From Fervidifonticultor_A sp037443565 (GTDB taxonomy: Bacteria; Sysuimicrobiota; Sysuimicrobiia; Sysuimicrobiales; Humicultoraceae), in contig JBBIOB010000007.1 in NCBI GenBank assembly GCA_037443565.1, forward strand, positions 1 through 64,000: a stretch of 64,000 nt of DNA. The letters run 5' to 3'. Positions within the stretch are counted from its first letter, which is position 1. Each line of letters starts with the position of its first letter. The notes beneath the pieces are model-generated. The model had not been told where the DNA came from and did no database searches. It worked only from the letters and a program-made list of their open reading frames with translations. Both the position numbers and the translations under genes were made by a program. Of the stretch, positions 44,463 through 54,540 are shown piece by piece.

Positions 44463-46443
44463 CGACGGGCGCCCCCGGAAGGCTCTGCTCCAGCAGCTCG
44501 GCGATGTCCAGAGGACGGACCGACGACTCGGTGGCCGCGGCGGCATCCTCGAACATCAGCATGCAGAACGGGCACGCGGTGGCCACGACGTCTGCGCCGG
44601 TGCTCGCCGCATGATGCGTACGCACGTGGCTCACCCGCTGGCCCACACGGTCCTCCACCCAGTAGAGGCCGCCGCCCGCGCCGCAGCAGAAGCTGTGCTC
44701 GCGGCTCTGCGCCATCTCGACCGCCCGCATCCCCGGGATCGCCTCCAGGACCCGGCGCGGGGCCTCATACTCGCCGTTGTGCCGGCCCAGGTAGCAGGGA
44801 TCGTGGAACGTCACCAGGGGGGATGGGCCACCGGCGGGTCGGATCCGGCCCTCGTCGATCAAGCGGGCCAGGAGCTGTGTGTGATGCCACACCTCGTACT
44901 GGCCCCCCAGCTGCGGGTACTCATGCCTGAACGTATTGTAGCAGTGGGGACAGAGGGTGACGATCTTCTGCACGCCGTGACGGGCAAGCGTCTCGATCGT
45001 CCGGCGGGCCTGATCCTGGAACAGGTACTCGTTGCCGACGCGGCGCGCGGGATCCCCGGTGCAGGTCTCCTCGTCGCCCAGGATCCCCACGTCGACGCCG
45101 GCCGCGCGCAGCACCCGCACCAGCGCCCGCAGCGACGCGTGGTTGCGCTCGTTCAACGCCGCCGCGCAGCCCACCCACAGCAGCCACTCCGCCCGGTCGC
45201 CCCGAGGGAGCGACTTCACCTCAACTCCCTCAGCCCAGGCCGACCGCGCGATCCCCGCGCCCCTGAACGGATGGCCCCGCGCCTCGAGGCTGCGCAGCGC
45301 GTCCTCCATGGTCTCGGGCAGGCTCGCCTCCTCCATGACGAGATGCCGGCGCATCTCGACGATCTTGGGCACGTGCTCGATGAAGACCGGACAGGCCTCC
45401 ATGCAGGCGAGGCAGGTGGTGCATGCCCACAGGGCCTCGGGCGAGATCACCCCACCGCCCAGGGCGCGCGAGGCCGTCCCGTTCGTGCGCACCATCTCGT
45501 CGCGCAGGTCCAGGACCACGTGCATGGGCGAGAGCACCTTGCCGGTCAGGTTGGCAGGACACACCGCCGTGCAACGGCCGCACTCGGTGCAGACGTCCAG
45601 ATCGAAGAGGTCCTTCCAGGTCAGATCTGAGAACGCGGATGCCCCGAAGCGCTCGGTCCGCTCGAAGTCGATCAGGCTCACCCCTGCCGGGTTCTGCAGG
45701 GGTTGGAGGTACGCGTTGACCGGGGCCAACACCAGATGGAACAGCTTGGAGTACGGGATGTAGGCGATGAACCCGATCGAGAGCAGGAAGTGGACCCACC
45801 ACAGCCCGGCGTGGCTGAGCCGGACGGCCCCGTCGGTCATGCCGGCGGCACCGACCAGGCCGGCGACCGCGTACCCGACCGGCGACCAGGCGCCCCACGG
45901 GTCGCGCGTGCCCGCGATGCGCAGCCCCTCGACCAGGAATCCGGTCACGAGGATGAGACCAAACAACCATAGGATGGCGGCATCCGCGAAGATGCCGCGC
46001 CGCAGTCGCGGCGTCTTTGCCACATAGCGCATCACCAGGGCCGCGGCCACGCCGATGATCGCCGCCAGGCCCATCACGTCGAGGGCCAGCGACTGGAAGT
46101 ACAGGTAGAACCGGCCCTGCATGATGCGCAGGCCCAGGTCCTGATGGATGAAGACCACGGTGGTGCCCGCGAGCAGGAACACGAAGCCCCAGAACAGCGC
46201 AAAGTGGTACAGGCCGGCGACCCGGTCGACCAGGAGCCTGCCGTGCGCAAGCACGTGCCGCGCCACGGCCCGGAGCCTGGGGCCGACCGGGAACCGCCGC
46301 TCGGCCGACCGGCCCCGCCGCCACATTCGCACGTGCCGCCAGATGCCGTAGGCGAAGATGCCCAGGGCCACGGCGGCCAGCAGGTACATGATCACCACGC
46401 CGATTGTGGGGATGTTCCAGTAGATCTCGCGGGTAGGGACCAT
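44449..46443 (-). CDS. membrane [4Fe-4S] oxidoreductase, candidate ETF:menaquinone oxidoreductase
   Basis: 664 residues. The N-terminal half has about six membrane helices of a NarI-like cytochrome b type, with His residues in several helices. Then come two ferredoxin-type clusters (CTECGRCTAVCPAN and CTTCLACMEACPV) and two CCG domains (CPHCYNTF to CYLG; CCGAGGG with CPFCMLM). This matches the membrane protein proposed to pass electrons from ETF to menaquinone. Its place directly before etfA, etfB and an acyl-CoA dehydrogenase supports that role. Confidence 0.85.
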
Positions 46444-46483
46444 GGGGGAAGCCGCCTCCGACCGGACGCCGCGCCCGCCGGGG

Positions 46484-47467
46484 TTACCGGCCCTTGAGCT
46501 CCTTCACCTTGGCGATCAGGGCAGGCACGACCTCGCGGTAGTCGCCCGCGATGCCCAGGTGAGCCATCGAGAAGATCGGCGCCTCGGGATCGTGGTTGAT
46601 CGCTACGATGGTCCGGGCCCCGGACGCCCCGGCGATGTGCTGTGTGGCGCCGGATATCCCCACCGCGATGTACAGGGCGGGCCGGATGGTCTTGCCGGTC
46701 TGGCCGATCTGCCAGCTGATCGGAACCCACCCCGCGTCGGCCGGGGGCCGCGAGGCCCCCACGGCGCCGTCGAGCAGGGCCGCCAGTTCCTCCAGCAGCT
46801 TGAAGCCGTCGGGCCCTCCCATACCGCGGCCGCCGCCGATCACAATCTGCGCATCCTCAAGTCCTACATCGGCCTGCTCACGCAGTACCTCGCGCACGCG
46901 CGTGGGTAGGGCGCCAGCGTCTATCGCGACCGCGACGTCTTCGATCGTCGCGGTCGCAGGCTTGGGCTCGGGGACGTCCAGCGCCCGGGGCTTCACCGAG
47001 AGGACGGCCGGCCGCTTCGTCACCACCAGGGTCGCGATGGCGCGGCCCCCGTAGACCTGCCGGCGGGCGGTGATCACGCCGTCCTCGACTCCCAACTCGA
47101 CGGCCTCGGTGACCAGCGCCGCGGCCATCCGGTGCGCCAGGCGCGGGGCGAGCTCGCGGCCGACGGTATCGGCGCTGACCAGCACCACCTGGGGAGCCGC
47201 GCGCTGGAAGATCGACTCAAGCGCGGCGAGCGCGGCGTCGGTCTGCCCGGCGGTCAGGAGGGGGTGGTCCACCCGGTAGATCGCCGTCACACCGTGGTGT
47301 TGCAGGACGTCGGTGGCCTCCGCCAAGTGGGACCCATGGCCCAGCAGCGCCGCGGCCATGCCCAGCCCGAGCCCGGCGTCGAGCGCGCGCGCGGCACCGA
47401 CGAGTTCCAGACTCGACCGACCGAGCGTCCCATCGAGGGCGTGTGCGACCACGCAGATTCCGGCCAT
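46484..47467 (-). CDS. etfA: electron transfer flavoprotein, alpha subunit
   Basis: 327 residues. The C-terminal FAD domain carries IVIGGGRGMGGPDGFKLLEELA, GQTGKTIRPALYIAVGISGATQHIAG and INHDPEAPIFSMAHLGI, all standard EtfA motifs. With EtfB it accepts electrons from acyl-CoA dehydrogenases. GGGGAGAGGGAG precedes the ATG. Confidence 0.96.
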   Translation of the reverse strand: MAGICVVAHALDGTLGRSSLELVGAARALDAGLGLGMAAALLGHGSHLAEATDVLQHHGVTAIYRVDHPLLTAGQTDAALAALESIFQRAAPQVVLVSADTVGRELAPRLAHRMAAALVTEAVELGVEDGVITARRQVYGGRAIATLVVTKRPAVLSVKPRALDVPEPKPATATIEDVAVAIDAGALPTRVREVLREQADVGLEDAQIVIGGGRGMGGPDGFKLLEELAALLDGAVGASRPPADAGWVPISWQIGQTGKTIRPALYIAVGISGATQHIAGASGARTIVAINHDPEAPIFSMAHLGIAGDYREVVPALIAKVKELKGR

Positions 47468-47482
47468 CTCCCTCTCCCCTCG

Positions 47483-48277
47483 CTACAGCAGCTTGAGATC
47501 CTGCAGGCGCCGCAGCAGGGCGGAAGCCTGCTCAGCGGGCTCGCCTTCTACGAACTCACACCTGGCCGTCCGTTGGGGAACGACCACCTCGCGGACTTCA
47601 ACGCCAAGGGCGCCCTCCCCAACGGACGGCACCCCCAGATCACCCACCGGCCAGGTCTGGACCGGCTTCCGCTTGGCGGCGACGATATCCTTGACCTTGG
47701 GCAGCCTCGGGCGGTTGCCCTCGTCGCTGGCGATGGCCACGACTGCCGGCAACCGGGCCTCAACCTGATGGAAACCGTCGTCGGCCATGCGGCGGACCAG
47801 GAGGCCGCCGTCGGCGGCTTCCACGCGCGTGGCAAAGGTCACGCAGGCCGCGCCGATCGCCTCGGCCAGCAGCGGGGGCACGGCGCGCTCGACCCAGTCG
47901 GCTGACTCGCATCCGCAGAGCACCAAGTCGAACCGGCCCACGCGTCGGACCGCGGCGGCCAGGATCCCGACCTTCTCGATGCCCAACAGGTCGGGCCCGC
48001 GGGGGTCGTCCACCACGACGGCCTCGTCCGCGCCCATCGCCAGGGCAAGCCGCACCGCGTCGCCCAGGGCCGATTGCGGACCCAGGGTCAATGCGGTCAC
48101 CCGGGCGCCGCCGGCGTCCTTGAGCTGCAGGGCCACCTCGAGCGCGTTCTCGTCGTAGGTCGAGATGACCAGCGGCCGGCCGTCGCGGACCTGGCGTTTG
48201 GTCGATGGGTCGATGGCAAAGTCACGTACGGGCAGCTCGGGATCGACGACCTGCTTCAGACAGACGATGATGTCCAC
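47483..48277 (-). CDS. etfB: electron transfer flavoprotein, beta subunit
   Basis: 264 residues beginning MDIIVCLKQVVDPELPVRDF. It has the nucleotide-binding DENALEVALQLKD and the RLPAVVAIASDEGNRPRLPKVKDIVAAKRKP C-terminal block used to contact dehydrogenases. It is 15 bases upstream of etfA. Confidence 0.96.
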   Translation of the reverse strand: MDIIVCLKQVVDPELPVRDFAIDPSTKRQVRDGRPLVISTYDENALEVALQLKDAGGARVTALTLGPQSALGDAVRLALAMGADEAVVVDDPRGPDLLGIEKVGILAAAVRRVGRFDLVLCGCESADWVERAVPPLLAEAIGAACVTFATRVEAADGGLLVRRMADDGFHQVEARLPAVVAIASDEGNRPRLPKVKDIVAAKRKPVQTWPVGDLGVPSVGEGALGVEVREVVVPQRTARCEFVEGEPAEQASALLRRLQDLKLL

Positions 48278-48295
48278 GCGTGTCCTCCGTCTCGC

Positions 48296-49441
48296 TCAGC
48301 GCCGGCCCAGCACGTGCCGGGCAATGACCAGGCGTTGGATCTCGGACGTCCCTTCGTAGATCTCGGTGATCTTCGCATCGCGGAAGTAGCGCTCGACCGG
48401 ATAGTCCTGGCTGTAGCCGTACCCGCCGAAGATCTGGACCGCCTTGTGCGCCGCGAACATGGCGGTCTCGGATGCGGCCAGCTTGGCCATCGCGGCCTCG
48501 CGGGCGTGCGGCCTCCCCTCGCCGCGCAGGACCGCGGCCCGATAGGTGAGCTGCCTGGCCGCCTCCAGCCGGGTGGCCATGTCGGCCAGGGCCCAGCGGA
48601 TCGCCTGAAACGACGCGACCGGCGCGCCAAACTGCTCACGCTGCTGCGCGTAGACCGCCGACTCCTCCAGGCACGCCCGCGCGATGCCGAGCGCCTGCGC
48701 GGCGATGCCGATGCGACCGCCGTCGAGGGTCGCCAGCGCGATCTTCCCGCCTGCCGCCCTCTCGCCCAGCAGGTTGTCCGCGGGGACGCGGCAGTCCTCA
48801 AAGACGAGCTCTGCGGTCGACGAGCACCGGATGCCGAGCTTCTTCTCGACCTTCCCTACCCGCAGGCCGGGGAACGACTTCTCCACGAGAAACGCGGAGA
48901 GGCCCCGCGCCCCCGCCGCGGCTTCGGAGCGGGCGTACACGACGCAGAGGTCCGCTTCAACGCCGTTCGTGACGAAGAGCTTGGTGCCGTTGAGCACCCA
49001 CTCGTCGCCGCGGAGGGCGGCCGTCATCCGCAGGGCCATGGCGTCTGAGCCCGCGGTCGGCTCGGTCAGGCAGTAGCACCCCAGCCGCCGGCCGGCCACG
49101 AGGTCGGGCAGGTAGCGGCGCTTCTGGTCTTCGCTGCCCCAGCGGAGGATGGGATCGCAGACCAGCGAGTTGTTGACCGTGACGATGGCCTGGAATCCCG
49201 CCGAGGCGCGCGCGAGCTCCTCCTGCGTGATGACGTACGCGAGGGGGTCAAGCCCGGGCCCACCGTACTCCTCGGGCACCATGAGGCCCATCAGGCCCAT
49301 GGCGGCAGCTCTGGCGATCGCGTCCGCGGGGAATCGGGGATTGTGGTCGAGATCAGCCGCAATCGGGAGCAGTTCGCGGGCGGCAAACTCCCGGACCGTG
49401 GCCTGGATCATCCGGTGTTCGTCGGATATCTGAACAGCCAT
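48296..49441 (-). CDS. acyl-CoA dehydrogenase
   Basis: 381 residues of the short/medium-chain acyl-CoA dehydrogenase family. CYCLTEPTAGSDA and WVLNGTKLFVTNG bind FAD. The catalytic Glu is in ITEIYEGTSEIQRL; QIFGGYGYSQDYPVERYFRDAKI is the C-terminal signature. Chain length cannot be assigned. It gives its electrons to the EtfAB encoded immediately downstream. The ATG at 49441 follows GAGGG. Confidence 0.94.
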   Translation of the reverse strand: MAVQISDEHRMIQATVREFAARELLPIAADLDHNPRFPADAIARAAAMGLMGLMVPEEYGGPGLDPLAYVITQEELARASAGFQAIVTVNNSLVCDPILRWGSEDQKRRYLPDLVAGRRLGCYCLTEPTAGSDAMALRMTAALRGDEWVLNGTKLFVTNGVEADLCVVYARSEAAAGARGLSAFLVEKSFPGLRVGKVEKKLGIRCSSTAELVFEDCRVPADNLLGERAAGGKIALATLDGGRIGIAAQALGIARACLEESAVYAQQREQFGAPVASFQAIRWALADMATRLEAARQLTYRAAVLRGEGRPHAREAAMAKLAASETAMFAAHKAVQIFGGYGYSQDYPVERYFRDAKITEIYEGTSEIQRLVIARHVLGRR

Positions 49442-49516
49442 GCGGCCCTCGCGCTGGTCTGACGTGTACTTCTTCGTCGCGGAAGGAAGCCCCTCCAGAT
49501 CCGGTGTAGAGGATTC

Positions 49517-50368
49517 GTGAGACCCGTGGCTGAGCCTGTTGTCGTCATCGCCATCGTGCTCGCCGCGCTGGCCATCAGCGCTGCGGCGATCTCCTACCGC
49601 CGCTTCGCCGATCTGCGGGCGCGGCTCGCCGACTATGTGCGGACCGCGGCGCCCGAGATGACCATCGAGGCGCCGACCGATACCGGCTGGCGGCTGCGCA
49701 TCCTGGGCGCAGAGGTGAACCTCGACCTGGCCTCCCTGGCGCGCCGCCGTCCCAGGGGCCAGGCCGAGCGCGCCTGGTTCGACCAGATCATCGACGAGAT
49801 CCGCGCGACGATCCCGGCCCCGCGGGTCCCACCCTTCGCCCTCGTGCGCGACCAGATCGTCCCCCTGTTGAAGCCTGTGGAGTATGTCGAGGTGTTCGAG
49901 CGCTATCCCCAAGGGCAACGGCTGATCTGGCGGGAGCTGTCAAACCATGTTCGGATCACCTACGCCGTCAGCGGCATCCACCAGTTCACGGCGATCACCG
50001 ACGCCGCCCTGGCGGCCTGGTCACTCACAGCCGATGCGCTGCACGCGCTGGCGCTGGAGAACCTGCGCGCCCAGACCCGCCGTCTGCTCGACGAGATCGG
50101 CGGTCCGCGCCGTCGCTACGAGCACCTCGATGGGATGGACGCCACACGCCTTTTGGTCGCCGACCTGATCGTCCCGCCCGACATCACCGATGCGCTGCTG
50201 GCCATCCCGGAGGAGACCGTGCTGTTGGCGGCTCCGGCCGCGGAGCGGGCGGAGCTGGCCACGGAGGCCGCCGAACGGCATACCGCCACGACCCGGCCGC
50301 TCACACCGGCGCTCTTCCGCCGCAGGCCGGACGGCGTGATCGTGGCTGAGGAATCGACGGTCCGCTAG
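49517..50368 (+). CDS. membrane-anchored DUF1444-like protein
   Basis: 283 residues from a GTG start with GAGG upstream. A single N-terminal membrane helix (about 6-26) is followed by a soluble domain. The domain resembles DUF1444 (YtpQ-like): an N-terminal segment with AWFDQIIDEIRAT, a central YVEVFERYPQGQRLIWREL, and the LLVADLIVPPDITDALLAIPEE stretch. The function of this family is unknown. It converges with the substrate-binding protein gene (4-base overlap). Confidence 0.6.
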   Translation: MRPVAEPVVVIAIVLAALAISAAAISYRRFADLRARLADYVRTAAPEMTIEAPTDTGWRLRILGAEVNLDLASLARRRPRGQAERAWFDQIIDEIRATIPAPRVPPFALVRDQIVPLLKPVEYVEVFERYPQGQRLIWRELSNHVRITYAVSGIHQFTAITDAALAAWSLTADALHALALENLRAQTRRLLDEIGGPRRRYEHLDGMDATRLLVADLIVPPDITDALLAIPEETVLLAAPAAERAELATEAAERHTATTRPLTPALFRRRPDGVIVAEESTVR

Positions 50369-52101
50369 CGCCGGTAGTAGCGCCAGTCGAGCCGGCTGGT
50401 GACCCCCTGCTGCCCGAGGCGGGTATTGCCCAGCGTGTTGCGCACGACCGGCTGCGTCTTGGGGTTGGTGAAGAACATCACCGGCACCTGCTCGGCGACG
50501 ATTTCCTGCCACCGCCAGTAGAGCGCGCGCCGCCGGGTCTGGTCGGTCTCGCGCGCGACCTGCTCGAAGATCCGGTCGATCTCCGCCTCCCAGGCCGTCC
50601 CCGGCCGTTCCTGCCGCGGATTCCAGTCGTGCAGCTCGCCGGAGCTCATCCAGTAGGTTCGCGCGGTGCCGGGCTCGTTGTCGCCCGTCAGCCCGATGAT
50701 GATGGCGTCCCACTTGAACGTGTTATCCAGTTTGGTGACGAGGGTGGCGAACGCCTCGGGCGCGAAGGTCACCTTGATCCCGAGCTTCTCGAAGTCCTGC
50801 CGGACGATGTTGCCGATGGCCACGGCGTCCGGGTTCTGCGAGGGCGCCGACAGCTCGAACTCCACCGCGTGGCCCGCGGCGTCGCGGAGCCGGCCGCCGG
50901 CGTCCCGGCGAAACCCGGCCTCGGCGAGCAGGTCCTGTGCTCTTCTCAGATCGTATGGATACTGCCGCACGTTCGGGTTGTGGTACCGTCGATCCGCCAC
51001 GCTCACCGGGCTCCAGGCCGGGGTGGCGCGGCCCGCGTAGACCTGCCGCACGATCGCGTCCCGGTCGATCCCGTGGTTGAGCGCACGGCGGAACCTGACG
51101 TCCTGGAACCAGGTGAGCTTGGGCGGCTGCAACCCACGGGGGTTCTGGTTGAAGACCAGATACTGCGACGAGAAAGTCTCCGGGCCGTCGTAGACCGTGT
51201 AGTTCCCCGCGGCCTCGCCCGCCTTGAGCTCAGCGTACTCGCGCGGCCTGGCGCTGTAGAGGTCGGTCTCGCGCGCGAGGAACTTGAGCTTCTCGGCGTC
51301 GAGGTTGGGGACGAACTGGATCACCAGCCGATCGAGGTAGGGCAGCCGCTGTCCGGATCGGTCCGCGTGCCAGTACCGTGGATTCCGGGTGAACGTCACG
51401 CGCTGCCCGAACACGTATGCCTGCATCACGAACGGACCCGTGCCCACGATCTCGCGCGGCGGCGTGTTCACCCCCCACGTGGTGTTGAAGGCCTGCCCCC
51501 CGCGCGCCAGCGCGGGCTCAAGCTTATGCCGCGGGATGATGACCAGACCGCTGATCAGACGCAGGAAGAACCCCAGCGGCTCGTCGGTCGAGAAGGCAAT
51601 GCGTCGATCATCCAGTCGGTGCCACCGAACGGGCTTGCCGCCGAACACGAGAAGGTCCCGCGTCGTGCTCTGCACCTCCGGGGTGAAGACGACCCGTAGA
51701 CTGAACAGTACGTCGTCCACGCTGAGGGGCCGGCCGTCCGACCACCGCACGCCGCGCCGCAACGTAAACGTCCAGGTGCGGCGGTCCTGGCTCAGTGTCC
51801 ACGACTCGGCCAGCGCCGGCTCGATCTCGCCGGTCAGGTAGTTCACCTCGACCAGGCCGTCGAAGATCGGCCCGACCACGCCCCCGGTCGCCGTATCGGT
51901 GTAGATCACCGGGTTGAAGGTCCGCGGCTCGCTGACCTGGGTCACCACCAGGGTCCCACCGCGGCGACCAATCTCGGGGGCGTCGACCGCGACCTTCGGA
52001 TTGGGGACGTCGGGGAGCGTGATCCTGGGCTGCTGGGCGCCCAGCGGGAGGGTAGCGACAAGTACGACGGCCGCCGTCACCGCTGCCGGCAGTGTCCTCA
52101 T
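50365..52101 (-). CDS. peptide/opine-type ABC transporter substrate-binding protein
   Basis: 578 residues of the SBP_bac_5 family. An N-terminal signal peptide (MRTLPAAVTAAVVLVATLPLGA) is followed by GGTLVVTQVSEPRTFNPVIY, the FDGLVEVNYLTGEIEPALAESW block, and the late FRRALNHGIDRDAIV. It would bind oligopeptides or similar ligands outside the membrane. No permease is adjacent. GGAGG stands nine bases before the ATG at 52101; the frame is open upstream, but that would precede the signal peptide. Confidence 0.92.
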   Translation of the reverse strand: MRTLPAAVTAAVVLVATLPLGAQQPRITLPDVPNPKVAVDAPEIGRRGGTLVVTQVSEPRTFNPVIYTDTATGGVVGPIFDGLVEVNYLTGEIEPALAESWTLSQDRRTWTFTLRRGVRWSDGRPLSVDDVLFSLRVVFTPEVQSTTRDLLVFGGKPVRWHRLDDRRIAFSTDEPLGFFLRLISGLVIIPRHKLEPALARGGQAFNTTWGVNTPPREIVGTGPFVMQAYVFGQRVTFTRNPRYWHADRSGQRLPYLDRLVIQFVPNLDAEKLKFLARETDLYSARPREYAELKAGEAAGNYTVYDGPETFSSQYLVFNQNPRGLQPPKLTWFQDVRFRRALNHGIDRDAIVRQVYAGRATPAWSPVSVADRRYHNPNVRQYPYDLRRAQDLLAEAGFRRDAGGRLRDAAGHAVEFELSAPSQNPDAVAIGNIVRQDFEKLGIKVTFAPEAFATLVTKLDNTFKWDAIIIGLTGDNEPGTARTYWMSSGELHDWNPRQERPGTAWEAEIDRIFEQVARETDQTRRRALYWRWQEIVAEQVPVMFFTNPKTQPVVRNTLGNTRLGQQGVTSRLDWRYYRR

Positions 52102-52274
52102 GCTGAACCTCCGGGATCTCGGCTGTGCTGTCATTCTAGGTGCACTGAGTCGCCCCCCGCTACCGCGCAGGACAGAAGCAGGGAAACGCGGCGGCATGTC
52201 GAATGGCGGCCCCACGCTGTCGCACGAACCCACACTCCCACCTGTGGTGATTGCCCGATTGCCGGGAGGGGACG

Positions 52275-53632
52275 TTGAGGAATCCGGCGGCCGCGAACGT
52301 GACACGGGTTGCCCTGCCGATCACCGGGCTCGCGGTTCTCGCGTTCGTCCTGATATCCCTCCTCGCCCGCCGGGAACCGGTCCCCGACACCGGACCGGAT
52401 GCTCTTGACGTCAACCAGTGGATCACGCGCGCGGTTGAGACCGCCCGCGTGACCGAGACGGCCTACCCCACGCCGCCGCCGGGGGCGGCTCAGCGTTCGC
52501 GCAGGTGTGGGCACACCGCGGATTCGCCTACGTGGGCTCGTATGGGACGGCAGCCGGATCCCCGGCGATCTGCCCAGCCCGCGGGATCCGCATCGTCACC
52601 CTGTCCGATCCGGCACAGCCCCAGGTGGTGTCGTCGGTGGCGGCCATTTCCGGCACCTCCCAGGAGGACGTCGTCGTCAGGCGCATCGAGACGCCGCACT
52701 TCGCCGGCGACCTCCTCGCCGCGGGGATCCAGGCGTGCGTGCGGACCTCGAACGCGCCCCGGGGCGTCGACCTCTGGGACGTCACCGATCCGCGCGCTCC
52801 GCGGCACCTGGCCTTCTGGCGGGGCGGCCCGTTCGGCCCGACCGGCGCCCGGGGCGTGCAGGCCCTCCACATGTTCCTGCGCGGGGCGCGCGCCTATCTC
52901 GTTGCCACCGTACCTTACTCCGAGGTCATCGAGGGACGGGGAGACGTCAGGATCGTCGACGTCACCGACCCCCGCCACCCGGTGCAAGTGAGCCACTGGG
53001 GCACGCTGGCCGGTGCGGTCCTGGCCCCGGCCCCCGGCCAGATCTTCGTGGCCCGCGGCGTCCGCGCCAACAGGGCCGGGACCGTGGCCGCGCTCGCCTA
53101 CCGCGACGCCGGCGCTGTCCTCCTCGACATCAACGACCCGGCGAGCCCGCGAATGGTCGGCCGCACACTCTATCCGCCGGGGTCGGACGGAGGCGCGCAC
53201 TCGGTTTCGTTCGCACAGCATGAAAGCCTGCTGCTCACCGCGGATGAGGACTTCTCCCCGGCCGACGGATCGTGGGGACACTTGAGGATCTGGAATGTCA
53301 GGAACCCCGCGGCGCCGGCCGAGGTCGGACGCTTCATCACCCGGAATGCGGCAACGCTCACGCCGGTCGCCCCCGGTCTCTTCTCGATCCGCGGCCCATT
53401 TGTGCGCAACGGTACCGCCTACCTGGCCTGGTACAGCGACGGCATCCGCGTCGTGAATCTCGCGACCCCCGCGTCGCCTGACGAGACCGCGTTCTTTGTC
53501 CCCCCACCGGTCGCCGACCCGTTTGTCTTCTTCCCAACCGCTCCGCTGGTCGTCGGCGTGCATGTCGAGAACGAGCTGATCATCGTCAGCGACATCAACG
53601 CGGGACTCTACGTCCTGCGGCACGTGCCGTAG
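52275..53632 (+). pseudogene. LVIVD-repeat β-propeller protein with a frameshift in a G5 run
   Basis: The N terminus (TTG at 52275, GGGAGGGG upstream) encodes a signal/anchor helix (ITGLAVLAFVLISLLARR) and runs in one frame to about 52480. The repeats run in another frame, from about 52490 to the stop at 53632. One base missing in the G run 52481-52485 would restore PPPGGGSAFAQVWAHRGFAYVG, a perfect LVIVD start. The repeats (IRIVTLSDPAQPQVV, VRIVDVTDPRHPVQ, ILDINDPASPRMV, LRIWNVRNPAAPAEVG) predict an extracytoplasmic propeller. It may be a real frameshift or a sequencing error. Confidence 0.7.
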
Positions 53633-53669
53633 GGTGCGCCGATCAGGGGGCCTCGACGCGCCTGACGGC

Positions 53670-54518
53670 CTAGCCGTACTCGTAGAATCCCCGCCCGCTC
53701 TTCCGTCCCCACCACCCTGCCAGCACCATCTGCTTCAGCAAGGGCGGCGGCGCGTAGCGCGCGTCCTTGAATTCGTCGAACATCGCCTCGGCGATGTAGT
53801 ACGTCGTGTCCAGGCCCACGAAGTCGAGCAGCGTGAGCGGGCCCATGGGGTGGCCGAGGCCGAGCGTGATCGCCGCGTCGATGTCCTCACGCGAGGCGAC
53901 CCCCAGCTCCAGCGCGCGGATGGCGTCGAGCAGGTAGGGGACGAGCAGCCGGTTGACGATGAAGCCCGGGGTGTCCCTGGCCACGACCACGGTCTTGCCC
54001 AGCGACTGGGCGAACTCGCGCATCCGGTGCACGACCTCGTCTGTGGTGCGCAGGCCGCGCACGATCTCGACCAGCGGCATGACCGGCACCGGGTTGAAGA
54101 AGTGAAGCCCCACGACCTTCCCGGGCCGGCCGGTCGCCGCGGCCATCTCGGTCACCGACAATGACGACGTGTTGCTGGCCAGGATCGCCTCAAGCCCCAG
54201 CAGCTCGTCCAGCTCGCGCAGGACCGCCTTCTTCTCTTCCATCCTTTCGATGACGGCCTCGACCACCAGATCGCAGCCGGCCAGGTCGGCGAGCGTCGTC
54301 GTGCCCCGAACCCGGTTGCGCGCTGCCTCGCGGGTCGCCTCATCGAGCTTGCCGCGCTCGACCGCGCGGCGCATCGATCCCTCGACTCGGTCGAGCCCGC
54401 GCTGCAGCAGCTCCGGGGTCAACTCCCGCACGATGACCTCGTAGCCCCCGCGGGCGGCCACCTCGACGATCCCCGATCCCATCAACCCGCAGCCTACGAC
54501 CCCGACGCGACGAATCAT
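53670..54518 (-). CDS. 3-hydroxybutyryl-CoA dehydrogenase
   Basis: 282 residues. The NAD-binding GVVGCGLMGSGIVEVAARGG, catalytic His in GLHFFNPVPVMPLVE, and DTPGFIVNRLLVPYLLDA identify the 3-hydroxyacyl-CoA dehydrogenase family. It oxidises 3-hydroxybutyryl-CoA (β-oxidation direction) or makes it. AAGGAGG precedes the ATG at 54518. It lies 22 bases downstream of the pyrimidine phosphorylase gene. Confidence 0.93.
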   Translation of the reverse strand: MIRRVGVVGCGLMGSGIVEVAARGGYEVIVRELTPELLQRGLDRVEGSMRRAVERGKLDEATREAARNRVRGTTTLADLAGCDLVVEAVIERMEEKKAVLRELDELLGLEAILASNTSSLSVTEMAAATGRPGKVVGLHFFNPVPVMPLVEIVRGLRTTDEVVHRMREFAQSLGKTVVVARDTPGFIVNRLLVPYLLDAIRALELGVASREDIDAAITLGLGHPMGPLTLLDFVGLDTTYYIAEAMFDEFKDARYAPPPLLKQMVLAGWWGRKSGRGFYEYG

Positions 54519-54540
54519 GATCTCCTCCTTGTGATGTATC

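Noticed and set aside
52133..52138. TAGAAT as a -10 box for the oligopeptide-binding protein gene
   Set aside because: No acceptable -35 at 16-18 bases; evidence too weak to list. The 173-base gap holds nothing else I can identify.
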